Part shown: piece after piece, positions 52,790-62,981 of the stretch | Numbering within the stretch: position 1 is the first letter of the stretch | Layout: every line of letters begins with the position of its first letter | Source: Hydrogenophaga sp. | GTDB lineage: Bacteria; Pseudomonadota; Gammaproteobacteria; Burkholderiales; Burkholderiaceae_C | DNA length: 64,000 bases | Direction: 5' to 3' | Assembly: GCF_018780385.1 (NCBI RefSeq) | Contig: NZ_JADMJO010000007.1 | Span: 1-64,000, forward strand | Translations under genes and position numbers: made by a program | The notes under the pieces: generated by a model | Seen by the model: the letters and a program-made list of their open reading frames with translations, nothing else | What the model was told of the DNA's origin: nothing | Database searches by the model: none

Positions 52790-53959
52790 TCAGCCCGATA
52801 CTTGATCCGTCGTTACAGCAGGGAGGTTGATCAGCGAAAACGTGAGTGTGAACTCCGCTCCCTCGCCAGGGGACCCCTTGGCACGAACAGCGCCTCCATG
52901 ACGCTCGACGATCCGGCGTACATTGGCCAAACCCATTCCCTCGCCAATGAACTCGTCATTGGAATGCAAGCGCCGGAACGGCTTGAACAGTTGATCGGCC
53001 AATTTCGAATCAAAGCCTGCTCCGTTGTCTGAAAAGCGGATTTCAGCAGCGCTTGAGGGTGAAGCCACGGCCCGAATGGCGATGTGAGCGACCTCTTTTC
53101 CCGAGGTGTATTTGATCGCGTTGCTGAGCAAGTTGACGAAGGCCTGCAAAAGCAAGCCCTCCTGACCCAATATGCATGGCAGTGGACCAACGTCCCAGAT
53201 GATATTGCGGCCCTGGGTAAGGAGGTTGACCGCGTTCAGTGCGTCCCGCAGTACTTTATCGAGCTCGACAGGAGCCATCGCCATCGGTTGGTCCCCCAGG
53301 CGTGCGAAATCCAGCAGGTCTTTCACCATGCGAAGCGCCAAATTTCCCGACTCGACGCCCAGTCCGAGCATCTTCGGGTCGGGTAACTCTTGATTGATCG
53401 CATCTTCCCGAGCGATTTCCAGAATCCCGCGCATATTGACAAGGGGGCCGCGAAGATCGTGCGAAATGCGGGCAGCGAAGGCATCCAGCTCACCGTTCAC
53501 CGCCACAAGCTGTTCAAATTGCCGCTGGACCTCCGCCTCCAGGCGGCGATTGCTTGCGCGCAGCCGCTGAACTTCCAGTGCGCGCTCGATCACCGGGAGT
53601 AGCGTGGTCGCGCGAAAAGGTTTCTGTATGCAGTCGATCGCGCCACTTCGCATTGCCTCCACCACCGAGGGAACGCTTGCCTTGCCGGTCATCAGCACTA
53701 CGACCACATCGGGGACTGCGTTCTGGAGAAGTCGGGTGAGTTCTATGCCGTCCATCTCCGGCATCTGAAGGTCCGTCAGGACGAGATGGAAAGTGGTGGC
53801 TCGTGCCCGTTCAAGCGCGGTTGCCGGACTGTCGCACACTTCGACCTCATATCCCTCATCACTCAGCGTATCCAGCAATGCGTCGCGCTGCGCAGGATCA
53901 TCATCGACGACCAGCAGCCGGTAGCCTGATGGGGTCGACGGTGCGTTTTTGTGGAGCAT
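52790..53959 (-). CDS. Response regulator-histidine kinase hybrid (REC-HisKA-HATPase)
   Basis: A 389-residue soluble protein. Residues 12-130 form a receiver domain (LLVVDDDPAQRDAL, phospho-acceptor Asp in LVLTDLQMPEMDG, LMTGKA, QKPFR). A coiled linker leads to HisKA with the H-box FAARISHDLRGPLVNMRG near 168, and the HATPase has NLLSNAIKYT (N box), FSDNGAGF (G1) and GEGMGLANVRRIVERHGG (G2). Such proteins take phosphate from another kinase and are often partners of a membrane sensor. It diverges from the 1508-residue sensor kinase across about 270 bases, so the pair likely forms one circuit. Confidence 0.93.
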   Translation of the reverse strand: MLHKNAPSTPSGYRLLVVDDDPAQRDALLDTLSDEGYEVEVCDSPATALERARATTFHLVLTDLQMPEMDGIELTRLLQNAVPDVVVVLMTGKASVPSVVEAMRSGAIDCIQKPFRATTLLPVIERALEVQRLRASNRRLEAEVQRQFEQLVAVNGELDAFAARISHDLRGPLVNMRGILEIAREDAINQELPDPKMLGLGVESGNLALRMVKDLLDFARLGDQPMAMAPVELDKVLRDALNAVNLLTQGRNIIWDVGPLPCILGQEGLLLQAFVNLLSNAIKYTSGKEVAHIAIRAVASPSSAAEIRFSDNGAGFDSKLADQLFKPFRRLHSNDEFIGEGMGLANVRRIVERHGGAVRAKGSPGEGAEFTLTFSLINLPAVTTDQVSG

Positions 53960-54232
53960 GACGGAGCTTTGACCTTCGGTACTGGCGCTGAGTTGGTGGT
54001 GAAAAAGCGATGCGAAACAAAAACACGTCAGTGAAAGGTATCACTCAATTGCAATTCGGGGCAAACATGGTGCCTTGTTTTTTCGTCTTTGCGTGAACTG
54101 TGCCCACCCCACTCGCACAAGGGTCGTTTTTCGCACAATGCCGGTGATGGAATCACGCAGGGCGTGCCCTGAAACATCTGTAAATTTGATTCGTTCGTCG
54201 GACGGTCGATACAAACTCAACACTCGCCGTCC

Positions 54233-57200
54233 ATGTACAAACCCCACCCCAACACCAACATGTCCATGCGCTCGAATTCAATGGAGAAACCTGGGATCCG
54301 CAGCCTGATCACAGGGCTGTTGATGATCGCGGCGCTGCCCGGCTTGGCGATGGTCACCTATGGCTACATGGGCGTTCGAGACGACGCGGTTGCCCGAGCA
54401 CGCGAAGAGGTCCGAGCGGCAGCCGAGATGGCGGCAGCCACCGAGGAGCAGATGGTCGAAGGTGTGCGACAGACCCTGGCCACCGTGGCAAGCGGCCCCT
54501 CGGTCAGACGCAACGACCTCCTCGACCTGTGCAACGAATACGTAACCAACATCTCTCGGACTTTTCCGAACTATGGGTCGATCAGCGTCTTTAACTTGCA
54601 AGGGCGCCCCAGATGCCTGAGCGATGCCAGCACAAAAGCGATCACGGTGAGCGAGCGCTCCGCGTTTGAACGTGCTGTTGCAAGCCGGCAGTTCGCCATG
54701 GACGACTATTCCATGGAGGCGTCCACGGATGGTGATGAGATCGGCTTTGCCTTGCCCGTCTTCGACTACGCGGAAACGGTTACAGGCGTGGCCTATGCAA
54801 CATTGAATCTTTCCCACGTCTCCGCCCGGCTGGATTCGCTCTCGGTGTCCGAATCGGTCACCGTCATGATTACTGACGGGAAAGGGACCGTTCTCGCCAC
54901 GAACAAGCGGGACGTTCAAGACATTGGTACTTCCATTTCGAATCCTGCGCTGCTGCAGCGCATCGCGAGGTCGGCGCCAGAAGGTCGAGTGATTCCAGCC
55001 GACACCGAAGAGGACTGGTTGCACGAGGTGGTGCGGGTCGGTGAAATGAACTCCGAGCCGATCTACGCCATTGCCAGTGCCAAACGCAGTGACATCCTTG
55101 CTGAGCCCCTTGAGCGCCTGCAGCTTCAACTGATCATCCTCGCGCTGAGTTGTGCAGTGGGTATCGTTTTGGCCATGCGACTGGCCGAACGGCAATTCAT
55201 CAGCCCAATCAGCGCACTGCTAAAGCGAATGGAGGCGGCAGCCCAACAAAAAACAGCTCCACCATCTACTGGACACGTGGCAAATGCGCCCAGCCGTGAG
55301 TTCGCTGCTTTGGAGAAGACCTTCACGAGCATGCTGCAGGAGTTGAACAAAAAGGATGCCCAACTGAACAAAGCGCAGGAAATCACCCGCGTTGGGTTCT
55401 TCCAACTCGACCTTGAAAAGCAGGTCTATACCGGTTCCGCTTCACTTCGCGATATTTTCGGACTGGAAAAAGCTTTTCTAGAGTCGTCCACTGAAAAGTC
55501 ATTAACGCCGGCCCAATATCTATCGATGATCCACCCAGAAGACAGGGAAAGAGTGCGCCAGCACAGAACGATGGTGCTTGAAGGCAAGAAACCTGAGCAC
55601 ATCCAATACCGGATCATTCGTCCCGATGGAGAAACCCGTTGGATCGACGCCTTCGGCTTTGTAGAGCATGACTCACAGGGAAAGCCGATCCTCTACGCTG
55701 GTGCGTTGCAGGATGTCTCAGAGCAACACCGCCTACGCAGGCTCTACCAGGTCCAGAGCAAGATCAATGAGGCGATTTTGTCGGCACGCTCGGTTCAAGA
55801 CTTGTTCGAAAGGGTTTGTAGCATCTGTGTAGCCCACGCAGAAATGCGGATGGCGTGTGTTGCTGCTGTTGACCCACAGAAAGGTACCGTCACGGTAGTA
55901 GCGAGCGCAGGACACGATGAGGGCTACACGGACATCCTAAGTACTGAATTGCTTGATGTGGCAACGCTCGACCTCCCAATTCCAACCGCTTTGCGCACAG
56001 CCAAATTGGCAGTGTCCAACAACCTTGCCACTGCGCTCCAAAAACACCGCTGGGCAGTGGAGGCTGCTCGGCGTCGGTACCGTTCTGTTGCCGCAGTGCC
56101 GTTCAAGACCGCAGGTCAAGCTACCAAAGCCCTTGTGCTCATGGCATCCGAGACCGAATATTTCCAGGCGGCCGAATGTCGTCAGCTCGAAGCCATCGGG
56201 GAGAGCCTGGCCGCTGCGGTGAATCATCTGAACGAAGAGGCGCGCAGGCGCGATCGAGAGGAGCGGCTGAAGCTGCTGGAAACCTGCATCGCGCGGCTCA
56301 ACGACATTGTCTTGATCACCGAAGCGGAGCCTTTTGGCGAACCTGGCCCCAGGATCTTGTTTGTCAATGACGCTTTCGAACGACTGACGGGCTACGCCAA
56401 GGAAGAAGTGATAGGGAAGACTCCGCGCATCTTGCAAGGGCCCAAAACCGACCGCCAAGTGCTGGACCGTATTCGTCATCATCTCGAACGTTGGGAGCCT
56501 GTGCGCGAGGAGATCATCAATTACACCAAGGATGGTCGAGAAATCTGGCTGGAGTTGGACATTGTCCCTGTGGCCGATGAAACCGGTTGGTACACCCACT
56601 GGGTGGCCATTGAGCGTGACATCACTCAGCGCATCGAGCTGAAGCAGCAAAGAGAGCGGGCGCTCATTGAGCTCAAGACGGCACAAGACAGGCTGCTGCG
56701 AGCGCAGACGTTGTCACGGACAGGTCATTGGGAACGCTTTGCAAATGATGGCCCTGCCGTCTGGTCTGCCAGTCTGTTTGAAATCACTGGCAACGACCCC
56801 GAGAAGGGCGTACCAAGTCTTGAGGCCTGCATGTCAAAAGTGCATCCGGAAGACTTTGAGACTTACCTAGCCATCATGAACGATGGTTTCACGCAGGGAA
56901 AGATGCGGCGTTGGACCTATCGGTGCGTGTTTCCAGATGGCCGGGTGAGCTGGTTGGAAGAGACCATCGACGAGCCCAAACGGGATGAATCCGGCGCAGT
57001 CGTGTCAATCAGTGGCACGGTTCAGGACGTGACCGAACGCCTTGAAGGTGAGCAAAATCTCAAGATGCAGCTCGCCCGCACAGTGCTGCTCAACAAGATC
57101 GCACGTGCCACCGACGAACGCCTGAATCTGGGCCGGATCTTCGAGGTGGTGTGTGAGAACCTAGAAGCAGAGTTCGCCGTGGGGATGAGCGCTGCCCTGA

Positions 57201-58759
57201 TTTACGACAGCGATGCGGACGCTTTCGAGGTTGTCCGGATGGGTACTCGCGGAGCCCCGCAATGCCAGTCTTGCGGCTTGAGTGAGGGAATTTTGCTGGC
57301 TGTGGGAAGCGATGCGCTCGACAGGTCTCATGTCGGTGAATTTGTCTACGAACCAGACACCAGGGGGATGCCCTGTGACTTCCCCAAGAAGCTCGCGCAG
57401 GCCGGGCTCGGCTCGGTGGTCTTTGCGCCGATGCGTGCGCAGGGTCGCGTCTTCGGTGTGTTGGTGGCGGCCAGGTCTCTGCCCAATGCATTCAACAGCG
57501 AGGAATGCAACTTTTTAATGCAACTCGCAGAACATGTTGCATTGGCTGCGAGCCACGCACGCCTGTACCAAGACCTTCAACTCGCCTACGAAGAGTTGCA
57601 GGGCGCGCAGCAGGTATCGCTGCAGCAGGAGCGTTTGCGCGTGCTCGGCCAGATGGCCAGCGGTATTGCACACGACATCAACAACGCCATCACACCCATG
57701 GCGCTGTACACCGAGTCCTTGCTGAACAAAGAAAAAGGCCTGAGCGAGCGTGGCAGAAAACAACTCTCCACCATCCAGCTTGCGGTGGACGACGTGGCTG
57801 AGACGGTAGCGCGCATGCGGGAGTTCTATCGGCCAGCGGATGGATTCACGCAGCGAAGCAGCGTGGATCTCAACCGTCTGGTCACACAGGTGGTGGAACT
57901 CACCCGTGCACGGTGGCGCGACATCCCGCAGCAGACAGGGGTTTCCATCGATATGGCACTCAACCTCTCCCCTTCGCTGCCTCAGGTCTCTCTCGTTGAA
58001 GCGGAAATCAGGGACGCCCTGACCAACCTGGTGCTCAACGCGGTGGACGCCATGCCCGAAGGGGGCGATCTGATCGTGGCGACATCGCAAAAGGTCGATG
58101 AAAGCGGTCAGCCTTGCGTCGTCCTGGAAATCTCCGACACCGGCGTGGGCATGGACGAGCAGACGCGCCTGCGGTGCATGGAGCCCTTCTTCACCACCAA
58201 AGGCGAACGAGGCTCTGGTCTTGGATTGTCCATGGTGTACGGCGCGCTGCAGCGCCATGAGGCTGAAATATCCCTCATGAGCGAGCCCGGGAAAGGCACG
58301 ACGTTTGGCATCCGTTTCCTCGCACAGGCTTCATCGGCAACGGGGGGAGGCGATCAGGCAGCAGAGGCGACTTCAGGAAAGCGCAGGAGCCTGAAGATAT
58401 TGTTGATTGATGATGAGGTGGCTCTTCTCAGTGCCTTGAGTGAGATGCTCGAGGGCGAGGGTCATCTGGTGACCTCCGCCGGTGGTGGCCAAGAGGGGCT
58501 GGATCTGTTCAAGGCGAGTTTGAAGGCGGGTGGCTACGATGTGGTCATCACAGATCTCGGCATGCCCCGGGTCGATGGGAATGCGGTGGCCACGGGGGTA
58601 AAAGCCATGTCGCCCAAAACGCCCGTGATCATGTTGACTGGGTGGGGGCGCCGCATGCTGGAAGACGGTGTCTTGCCTCCTTGCGTTGACCATCTGCTTG
58701 GCAAGCCTGCACGCATGGCTTTATTGCGAGAGGCTCTGGTAAGTTGCATGTCGGGTTGA
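54233..58759 (+). CDS. Membrane-bound hybrid histidine kinase with PAS and GAF domains
   Basis: A 1508-residue sensor. A first membrane helix (ITGLLMIAALPGLAMVTYGYM, about 24-46), a periplasmic dCache-like domain (about 50-290) and a second helix (LQLIILALSCAVGIVLAM) come first. Then PAS (about 380-505), GAF (520-670), a PAS of LOV-like form (680-800; GKTPRILQGPKTD has Pro where photoactive LOV domains have the reactive Cys), PAS (820-930), GAF (945-1110), HisKA with GIAHDINN near 1145, HATPase with ISDTGVGM and GSGLGLSMV, and a receiver (LLIDDEVALL, ITDLGMP, LTGWG, GKP) at 1387-1505. Start uncertain: ATGs at 54260 and 54281 are also possible. Confidence 0.92.
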   Translation: MYKPHPNTNMSMRSNSMEKPGIRSLITGLLMIAALPGLAMVTYGYMGVRDDAVARAREEVRAAAEMAAATEEQMVEGVRQTLATVASGPSVRRNDLLDLCNEYVTNISRTFPNYGSISVFNLQGRPRCLSDASTKAITVSERSAFERAVASRQFAMDDYSMEASTDGDEIGFALPVFDYAETVTGVAYATLNLSHVSARLDSLSVSESVTVMITDGKGTVLATNKRDVQDIGTSISNPALLQRIARSAPEGRVIPADTEEDWLHEVVRVGEMNSEPIYAIASAKRSDILAEPLERLQLQLIILALSCAVGIVLAMRLAERQFISPISALLKRMEAAAQQKTAPPSTGHVANAPSREFAALEKTFTSMLQELNKKDAQLNKAQEITRVGFFQLDLEKQVYTGSASLRDIFGLEKAFLESSTEKSLTPAQYLSMIHPEDRERVRQHRTMVLEGKKPEHIQYRIIRPDGETRWIDAFGFVEHDSQGKPILYAGALQDVSEQHRLRRLYQVQSKINEAILSARSVQDLFERVCSICVAHAEMRMACVAAVDPQKGTVTVVASAGHDEGYTDILSTELLDVATLDLPIPTALRTAKLAVSNNLATALQKHRWAVEAARRRYRSVAAVPFKTAGQATKALVLMASETEYFQAAECRQLEAIGESLAAAVNHLNEEARRRDREERLKLLETCIARLNDIVLITEAEPFGEPGPRILFVNDAFERLTGYAKEEVIGKTPRILQGPKTDRQVLDRIRHHLERWEPVREEIINYTKDGREIWLELDIVPVADETGWYTHWVAIERDITQRIELKQQRERALIELKTAQDRLLRAQTLSRTGHWERFANDGPAVWSASLFEITGNDPEKGVPSLEACMSKVHPEDFETYLAIMNDGFTQGKMRRWTYRCVFPDGRVSWLEETIDEPKRDESGAVVSISGTVQDVTERLEGEQNLKMQLARTVLLNKIARATDERLNLGRIFEVVCENLEAEFAVGMSAALIYDSDADAFEVVRMGTRGAPQCQSCGLSEGILLAVGSDALDRSHVGEFVYEPDTRGMPCDFPKKLAQAGLGSVVFAPMRAQGRVFGVLVAARSLPNAFNSEECNFLMQLAEHVALAASHARLYQDLQLAYEELQGAQQVSLQQERLRVLGQMASGIAHDINNAITPMALYTESLLNKEKGLSERGRKQLSTIQLAVDDVAETVARMREFYRPADGFTQRSSVDLNRLVTQVVELTRARWRDIPQQTGVSIDMALNLSPSLPQVSLVEAEIRDALTNLVLNAVDAMPEGGDLIVATSQKVDESGQPCVVLEISDTGVGMDEQTRLRCMEPFFTTKGERGSGLGLSMVYGALQRHEAEISLMSEPGKGTTFGIRFLAQASSATGGGDQAAEATSGKRRSLKILLIDDEVALLSALSEMLEGEGHLVTSAGGGQEGLDLFKASLKAGGYDVVITDLGMPRVDGNAVATGVKAMSPKTPVIMLTGWGRRMLEDGVLPPCVDHLLGKPARMALLREALVSCMSG

Positions 58760-58877
58760 CGCCAGGCATGAGTTGAACCACCAACTGCCTTGCCGATCAG
58801 AGCCAAATAGTGGTTAGCGATTCCAGACCAACCTAGGCTGTGGCTGCTCACATTTGATGGTTTTTTACTTTAAAACA

Positions 58878-60488
58878 ATGAAATTTCCAGTCCCTGAGAA
58901 CGAAGAACAAAGAGTACAGACGCTGCTCGACTTGCAGGTACTCGATTCCCTGCCCAGCCCGGTGTTTGACAGCATCACTGAGCTGGCTGCGAGCATTTGC
59001 GGGACCGACATTGCCTTGATTTCTCTGGTGGACGCTGAGCGGCAGTGGTTCAAGTCTCGCCTGGGATTCGAGCCGAGCGAGACTGGCCGTGACGAGGCCT
59101 TTTGTTCGCACACCATCATGGACTCAAAGTCTGTGCTGGTGGTCAATGACGCAACTCGGGACCCGCGCTTCGCTCAACTTCCGCTGGTGCGCAGCGGCAG
59201 CGTGCGTTTCTATGCGGGCGCCCCCATCACCACCGCCAGCGGGAAAGCTCTGGGCGCTGTGTGTGTGCTGGACCCAGAGAAAAAGGGCTTGTCTGAGGTC
59301 CAGACGCGCCAATTGCAACACCTTGCAAACCTAACGATGGGCCTGATCGAAAACGAGGCCCTGCGCAGGCGCGAGGCGCGCATGATCCTGGACCTGGTTC
59401 GAAAAAACGAGCAGATCATCCGAAGCGTGCTGGACAAGGGGCGCGAGATGGCCGCGTTCATCGACCCTCAGCACCGCTACCTATATGTCAACCCAGCTTT
59501 TGAGCGGTACTGGATTCGGTCGCAGGAGGCCCTGCTGGGCACGCCGGTGCAGGATTTGGTGGGGGACAGGCTGTACCGCGAGGTGTGCAAAGTCGGTATC
59601 AACCAGGCACTCAGCGGTCACGAGTCGATGCTCACTTTTGAGTACAGCTTCCCCGGCAAAGGTCTGCGGCGAATGGAGTTGCTCCACATCCCTGCCCTCA
59701 ACGATGAGGGGCGCGTGCATGGGGTGGTTGAGCGTCATCGCGACGTGACGGAACTTGCCGAGCAGGCCGATCTGCTGCGCAGCCATGCCTCCGAACTGGA
59801 GGTCCGGCGGGTCTCGCTGGACCGTTACCTCCACGCCATCTCGCACGAGCTCAAGCAACCGGTGAACGCGATCAACAACGCCACGCCGGTGCTGATGGCC
59901 AAGTTGGACGGCACGCTGCCTGAGCTCGAGCAGAAATGTTTGACTTACATCGAGCGCGGTGGGCGCCGCCTGGCTCGCTTGCTGGAGGATATGCGCCTGT
60001 TCGGGGAACTGGATGGGCGCACTCTGACGGTGGCTCGTCACAATGTCCGCTCACTGCTGGAAGAGAGTGTGATGCATCTGCGCGATGAAATTAAGCAGCG
60101 TCAGGCCACGGTGGATCTTCAAGTCGATGGCGATCTGTGGGTGGATGCGCCGGTGTTTGAACTGGCCGTCCGCTGCCTACTGGAACACTCCTTGTGGTCC
60201 TCAGATAAAACGCCTGCGCACATCGTTGTGCGGCTCATGAAGGAAGGCGACCAGTTGCGGCTAGAGGTCATCGACCCCAGCGTTGCGAACCCTCTGCCAG
60301 TCATCGGGTCTGAACGTGTTCATCAATACACCAGCGCCCTGCCAGCATCCACGCTGTCTGTCGCGGAATTCACGGTGATGAACGACGCTGTCTTTCTGGT
60401 CGTCGGCCTCGAACGACTAAGATCCGACTTGAGCGGCTGGTCGATTGATCGGCCTGCGACTTTGAGCATGAACATGGCAAGAAGTTGA
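58878..60488 (+). CDS. GAF-PAS histidine-kinase-like protein with degenerate ATP domain
   Basis: A 536-residue soluble protein. Residues 1-160 are GAF (VPENEEQRVQTLLDLQVLDS, LISLVDAERQWFKSRLGF, FCSHTI, GAPITTASGKALGAVCVLD); about 190-305 PAS; about 320-390 HisKA with a normal H box (YLHAISHELKQPVNAINNA). The last part aligns in position with a HATPase domain but lacks its motifs: the N-box region reads LAVRCLLEHSLWSS with no Asn, and VIDPSVANP stands where DxGxG is needed; no GxGLGL follows. It probably cannot bind ATP and may be a scaffold or phospho-relay partner. Start at the ATG at 58878; earlier starts lack support. Confidence 0.88.
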   Translation: MKFPVPENEEQRVQTLLDLQVLDSLPSPVFDSITELAASICGTDIALISLVDAERQWFKSRLGFEPSETGRDEAFCSHTIMDSKSVLVVNDATRDPRFAQLPLVRSGSVRFYAGAPITTASGKALGAVCVLDPEKKGLSEVQTRQLQHLANLTMGLIENEALRRREARMILDLVRKNEQIIRSVLDKGREMAAFIDPQHRYLYVNPAFERYWIRSQEALLGTPVQDLVGDRLYREVCKVGINQALSGHESMLTFEYSFPGKGLRRMELLHIPALNDEGRVHGVVERHRDVTELAEQADLLRSHASELEVRRVSLDRYLHAISHELKQPVNAINNATPVLMAKLDGTLPELEQKCLTYIERGGRRLARLLEDMRLFGELDGRTLTVARHNVRSLLEESVMHLRDEIKQRQATVDLQVDGDLWVDAPVFELAVRCLLEHSLWSSDKTPAHIVVRLMKEGDQLRLEVIDPSVANPLPVIGSERVHQYTSALPASTLSVAEFTVMNDAVFLVVGLERLRSDLSGWSIDRPATLSMNMARS

Positions 60489-60606
60489 CGACCTGGTCGC
60501 AGAGGTCTGGCGCAGGGTGATGACCGGAGAAAAGAAAAAGCGTAAAGTATCAGAGCGGGCTGCACGAAGAGAGCTGTCACTCATAACCTGACGATGGGCT
60601 GCGGAT

Positions 60607-62676
60607 ATGAAGGAACTTCAAAGCTCTTTGGAAGAGGCCGCACGCCTTGCGGTTCTTGATCAAATTGGAGTCGCGTCAGTACAGGCTGACGCCATCTTCG
60701 ATTCCTTGGTCAGCGCCGTATCAAGTACCTTGAGCGTCCACATTTCGGCGCTGATGTTGGTTGATGCCGAGCAGCAATGGACGTTTTGCTCTGTCGGTTG
60801 GGATAGTTTCCGGTCTTCGTCGCGCGATTCCAGCTTCTGTGCTTATTCCATTCTTGACGACGCTGTGTTTGAAGTCGAAGACACGCGTACGGATGAGAGG
60901 TTTTGCAACAATCCCTTCGTGACAGGCGAGCCCTTTTTCCGGTGGTACGCCGGCGTGGCTCTTTCTGTGAGAGGCCAACGCATCGGTGCACTGTGCGCGA
61001 TGGATACCGCGCCGCGACGCCTGACCTCAATAGAAAAATCGTTTCTCGCGTCCATGGCGGAAATAGCAAGCCGCTTGCTTGAAGAAGGACTGCTCAAGGC
61101 CGAACGTGACCACGCGCTGAAGATCGCTTCCGAGAGCGAGGAGCGCTTGCGCTTTGCGCTCGATGCAGCCGGTATTGGTGACTGGGACATGAACCTGCAG
61201 ACCAATGTCGCGCGGCGTTCGTTGAACCACGATCGCTGTTTTGGCTATGCAGACGCTGTTTCTGAATGGGGCTACGACACATTCCTGAAACATGTCCACG
61301 CCGAGGATAGAGATCGCGTCGACCAGCACTTTCAAGTAGCACTGGCGACGCTTGGTGAGTACGACATAGAGTTCAGGTGTGAGTGGTCAGACGGTTCGAC
61401 CCATTGGCTGTGGTCCAAAGGTCGCTTTTACGCCGACTGCGAAGGCAAGCCTTATCGCGTGGCTGGGATACAGGTTGATGTCACGCCGCGTGTCCAGTCC
61501 GAGGTGCAGCGAATATCCCTTGAATCTCAAGTGCGAGAGGCTCAAAAACATGAGGCGATTGGCACATTGGCCGGCGGTATTGCGCACGATTTCAACAACA
61601 TACTGGGAATCATTCTTGGCAATAGCAAGCTCGCAGCGGAAGACGCGGGATTGAACGCGTCCATCCTCGAATCTCTGGAAGAAATCGAGAAGGCGGGATT
61701 GCGCGGACGAGATCTCGTTCAACAAATCCTTGCATTCAGTCGCAAACAGCCCACCAATCGGGTGGCGGCACAGCCCGGGAAGCTGCTGGGAGACATGACG
61801 AGAATGCTGCGCCCGATGCTGCCAGCACAGGTCTCATTGGTTCTGGAAGTGGACGATGACACGCCACTCATCAACGTTGACCGGGTGCAGATCGACCAGG
61901 TGATGATGAATCTCGTCACCAATGCTGTACACGCGATGGCGTCGAGGGCCGGGACGATTCGAATCTCGGCGAGAGGCTGTACTGTTTCGGACTCCGATAT
62001 CGGCCACGGCTGCCTTCTGGATGGTCCTTGCGTTCTGATCTCTGTGGTCGACAATGGCTCAGGCATGGACATCGAAACCAAGCAGCACCTGTTCGAGCCA
62101 TTCTTCACAACCAAACCAGTGGGTGAGGGCACTGGGCTGGGCCTTTCGGTAGTGGAGGGTATCGTGACTCGGCATGGTGGCAAGATCGTCTTCGACAGCA
62201 CACTGGGGGTCGGCACACGATTTGATCTCTACTTTCCAGTCGCTCAAGAGGAGCGCAGCGGCGAGGTTTCCATCGAAACTCCCGCAACTATTTCCTCGCC
62301 TGTAGTCAAAAGCCGAGTGCTGTATATCGATGACGACGAGGCACTGGTTTTCCTCGTCACCCGCTTGCTGGAGCGGAGCGGGCACGCGGTGACAGCGTTG
62401 GTTTCGTCTGAAGAGGCGCGAGAGTTGCTTCGGACCACTAATGAAAGGTTCGACGTTGTCATCTCCGACTACAACATGCCCGGCGATAACGGCATTGAGG
62501 TACTCAAGGATGTGATGTGCCTAAAGCCAGGTACGCCGGTCGCGCTCATCTCAGGCTACATCACAGACGCCATGCGCGAAGAAGCAGCGAGCGTCGGTGT
62601 AAAGGAAATCATTTTCAAGCCCAATTCTCCCCAGGAACTGGCGCAGGCGATGCACAGGTTGCTACAACCCGATTGA
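60607..62676 (+). CDS. Soluble GAF-PAS hybrid histidine kinase
   Basis: A 689-residue protein with GAF (about 15-160, FCAYSIL and FRWYAGVALSVRGQRIGALCAMD), PAS (about 175-300, AAGIGDWDMNLQTN), HisKA with the H box GGIAHDFNNILGI near 325, HATPase with N box MMNLVTNAVHAM, G1 VVDNGSGM and G2 GEGTGLGLSVV, and a C-terminal receiver (VLYIDDDEALVFL, acceptor Asp in ISDYNMPGDNG, LISGY, FKPN) at about 570-688. All catalytic motifs are intact. It follows the pseudokinase-like gene by 118 bases in the same direction, and the two share the FCS/FCAY-type GAF. Confidence 0.93.
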   Translation: MKELQSSLEEAARLAVLDQIGVASVQADAIFDSLVSAVSSTLSVHISALMLVDAEQQWTFCSVGWDSFRSSSRDSSFCAYSILDDAVFEVEDTRTDERFCNNPFVTGEPFFRWYAGVALSVRGQRIGALCAMDTAPRRLTSIEKSFLASMAEIASRLLEEGLLKAERDHALKIASESEERLRFALDAAGIGDWDMNLQTNVARRSLNHDRCFGYADAVSEWGYDTFLKHVHAEDRDRVDQHFQVALATLGEYDIEFRCEWSDGSTHWLWSKGRFYADCEGKPYRVAGIQVDVTPRVQSEVQRISLESQVREAQKHEAIGTLAGGIAHDFNNILGIILGNSKLAAEDAGLNASILESLEEIEKAGLRGRDLVQQILAFSRKQPTNRVAAQPGKLLGDMTRMLRPMLPAQVSLVLEVDDDTPLINVDRVQIDQVMMNLVTNAVHAMASRAGTIRISARGCTVSDSDIGHGCLLDGPCVLISVVDNGSGMDIETKQHLFEPFFTTKPVGEGTGLGLSVVEGIVTRHGGKIVFDSTLGVGTRFDLYFPVAQEERSGEVSIETPATISSPVVKSRVLYIDDDEALVFLVTRLLERSGHAVTALVSSEEARELLRTTNERFDVVISDYNMPGDNGIEVLKDVMCLKPGTPVALISGYITDAMREEAASVGVKEIIFKPNSPQELAQAMHRLLQPD

Positions 62677-62981
62677 GCGAGTGTCGGGATCGGCCGCGCA
62701 ACGCCCCAGCGGATGCGGTTTCAGTGCTCTCTACGATCTGTCACCGCTCAGCAGCGGCCTGTGGGCCAAGGGCACACTATCCGCCCAATAGTGGAGTTAC
62801 CCGTCAGACGCCGGCTTTCCAGCGGACATCCGCCTTGAGTCATTGTGGTGCATCACTGCTTGCACGCCAGATCAATAGCTTGGCTTTCAGCCGCCGCGGT
62901 CTGGTGAGGTCCGGTCACGCCACATTGATTGTTGGATACAGGGGTTTATGTGACGCTTTGCAGCCTCGCGGACGTCCTCGT
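62677..62981. other. 300 bases between convergent genes, no gene seen
   Basis: No convincing frame or terminator hairpin was found. This is the 3' side of both the kinase gene and the cytochrome c gene, so no promoter is expected either. Confidence 0.4.

Noticed and set aside
54075-54308. Short plus-strand frame before the large sensor kinase
   Set aside because: No ribosome site, overlaps the start of the kinase and has no recognisable features.
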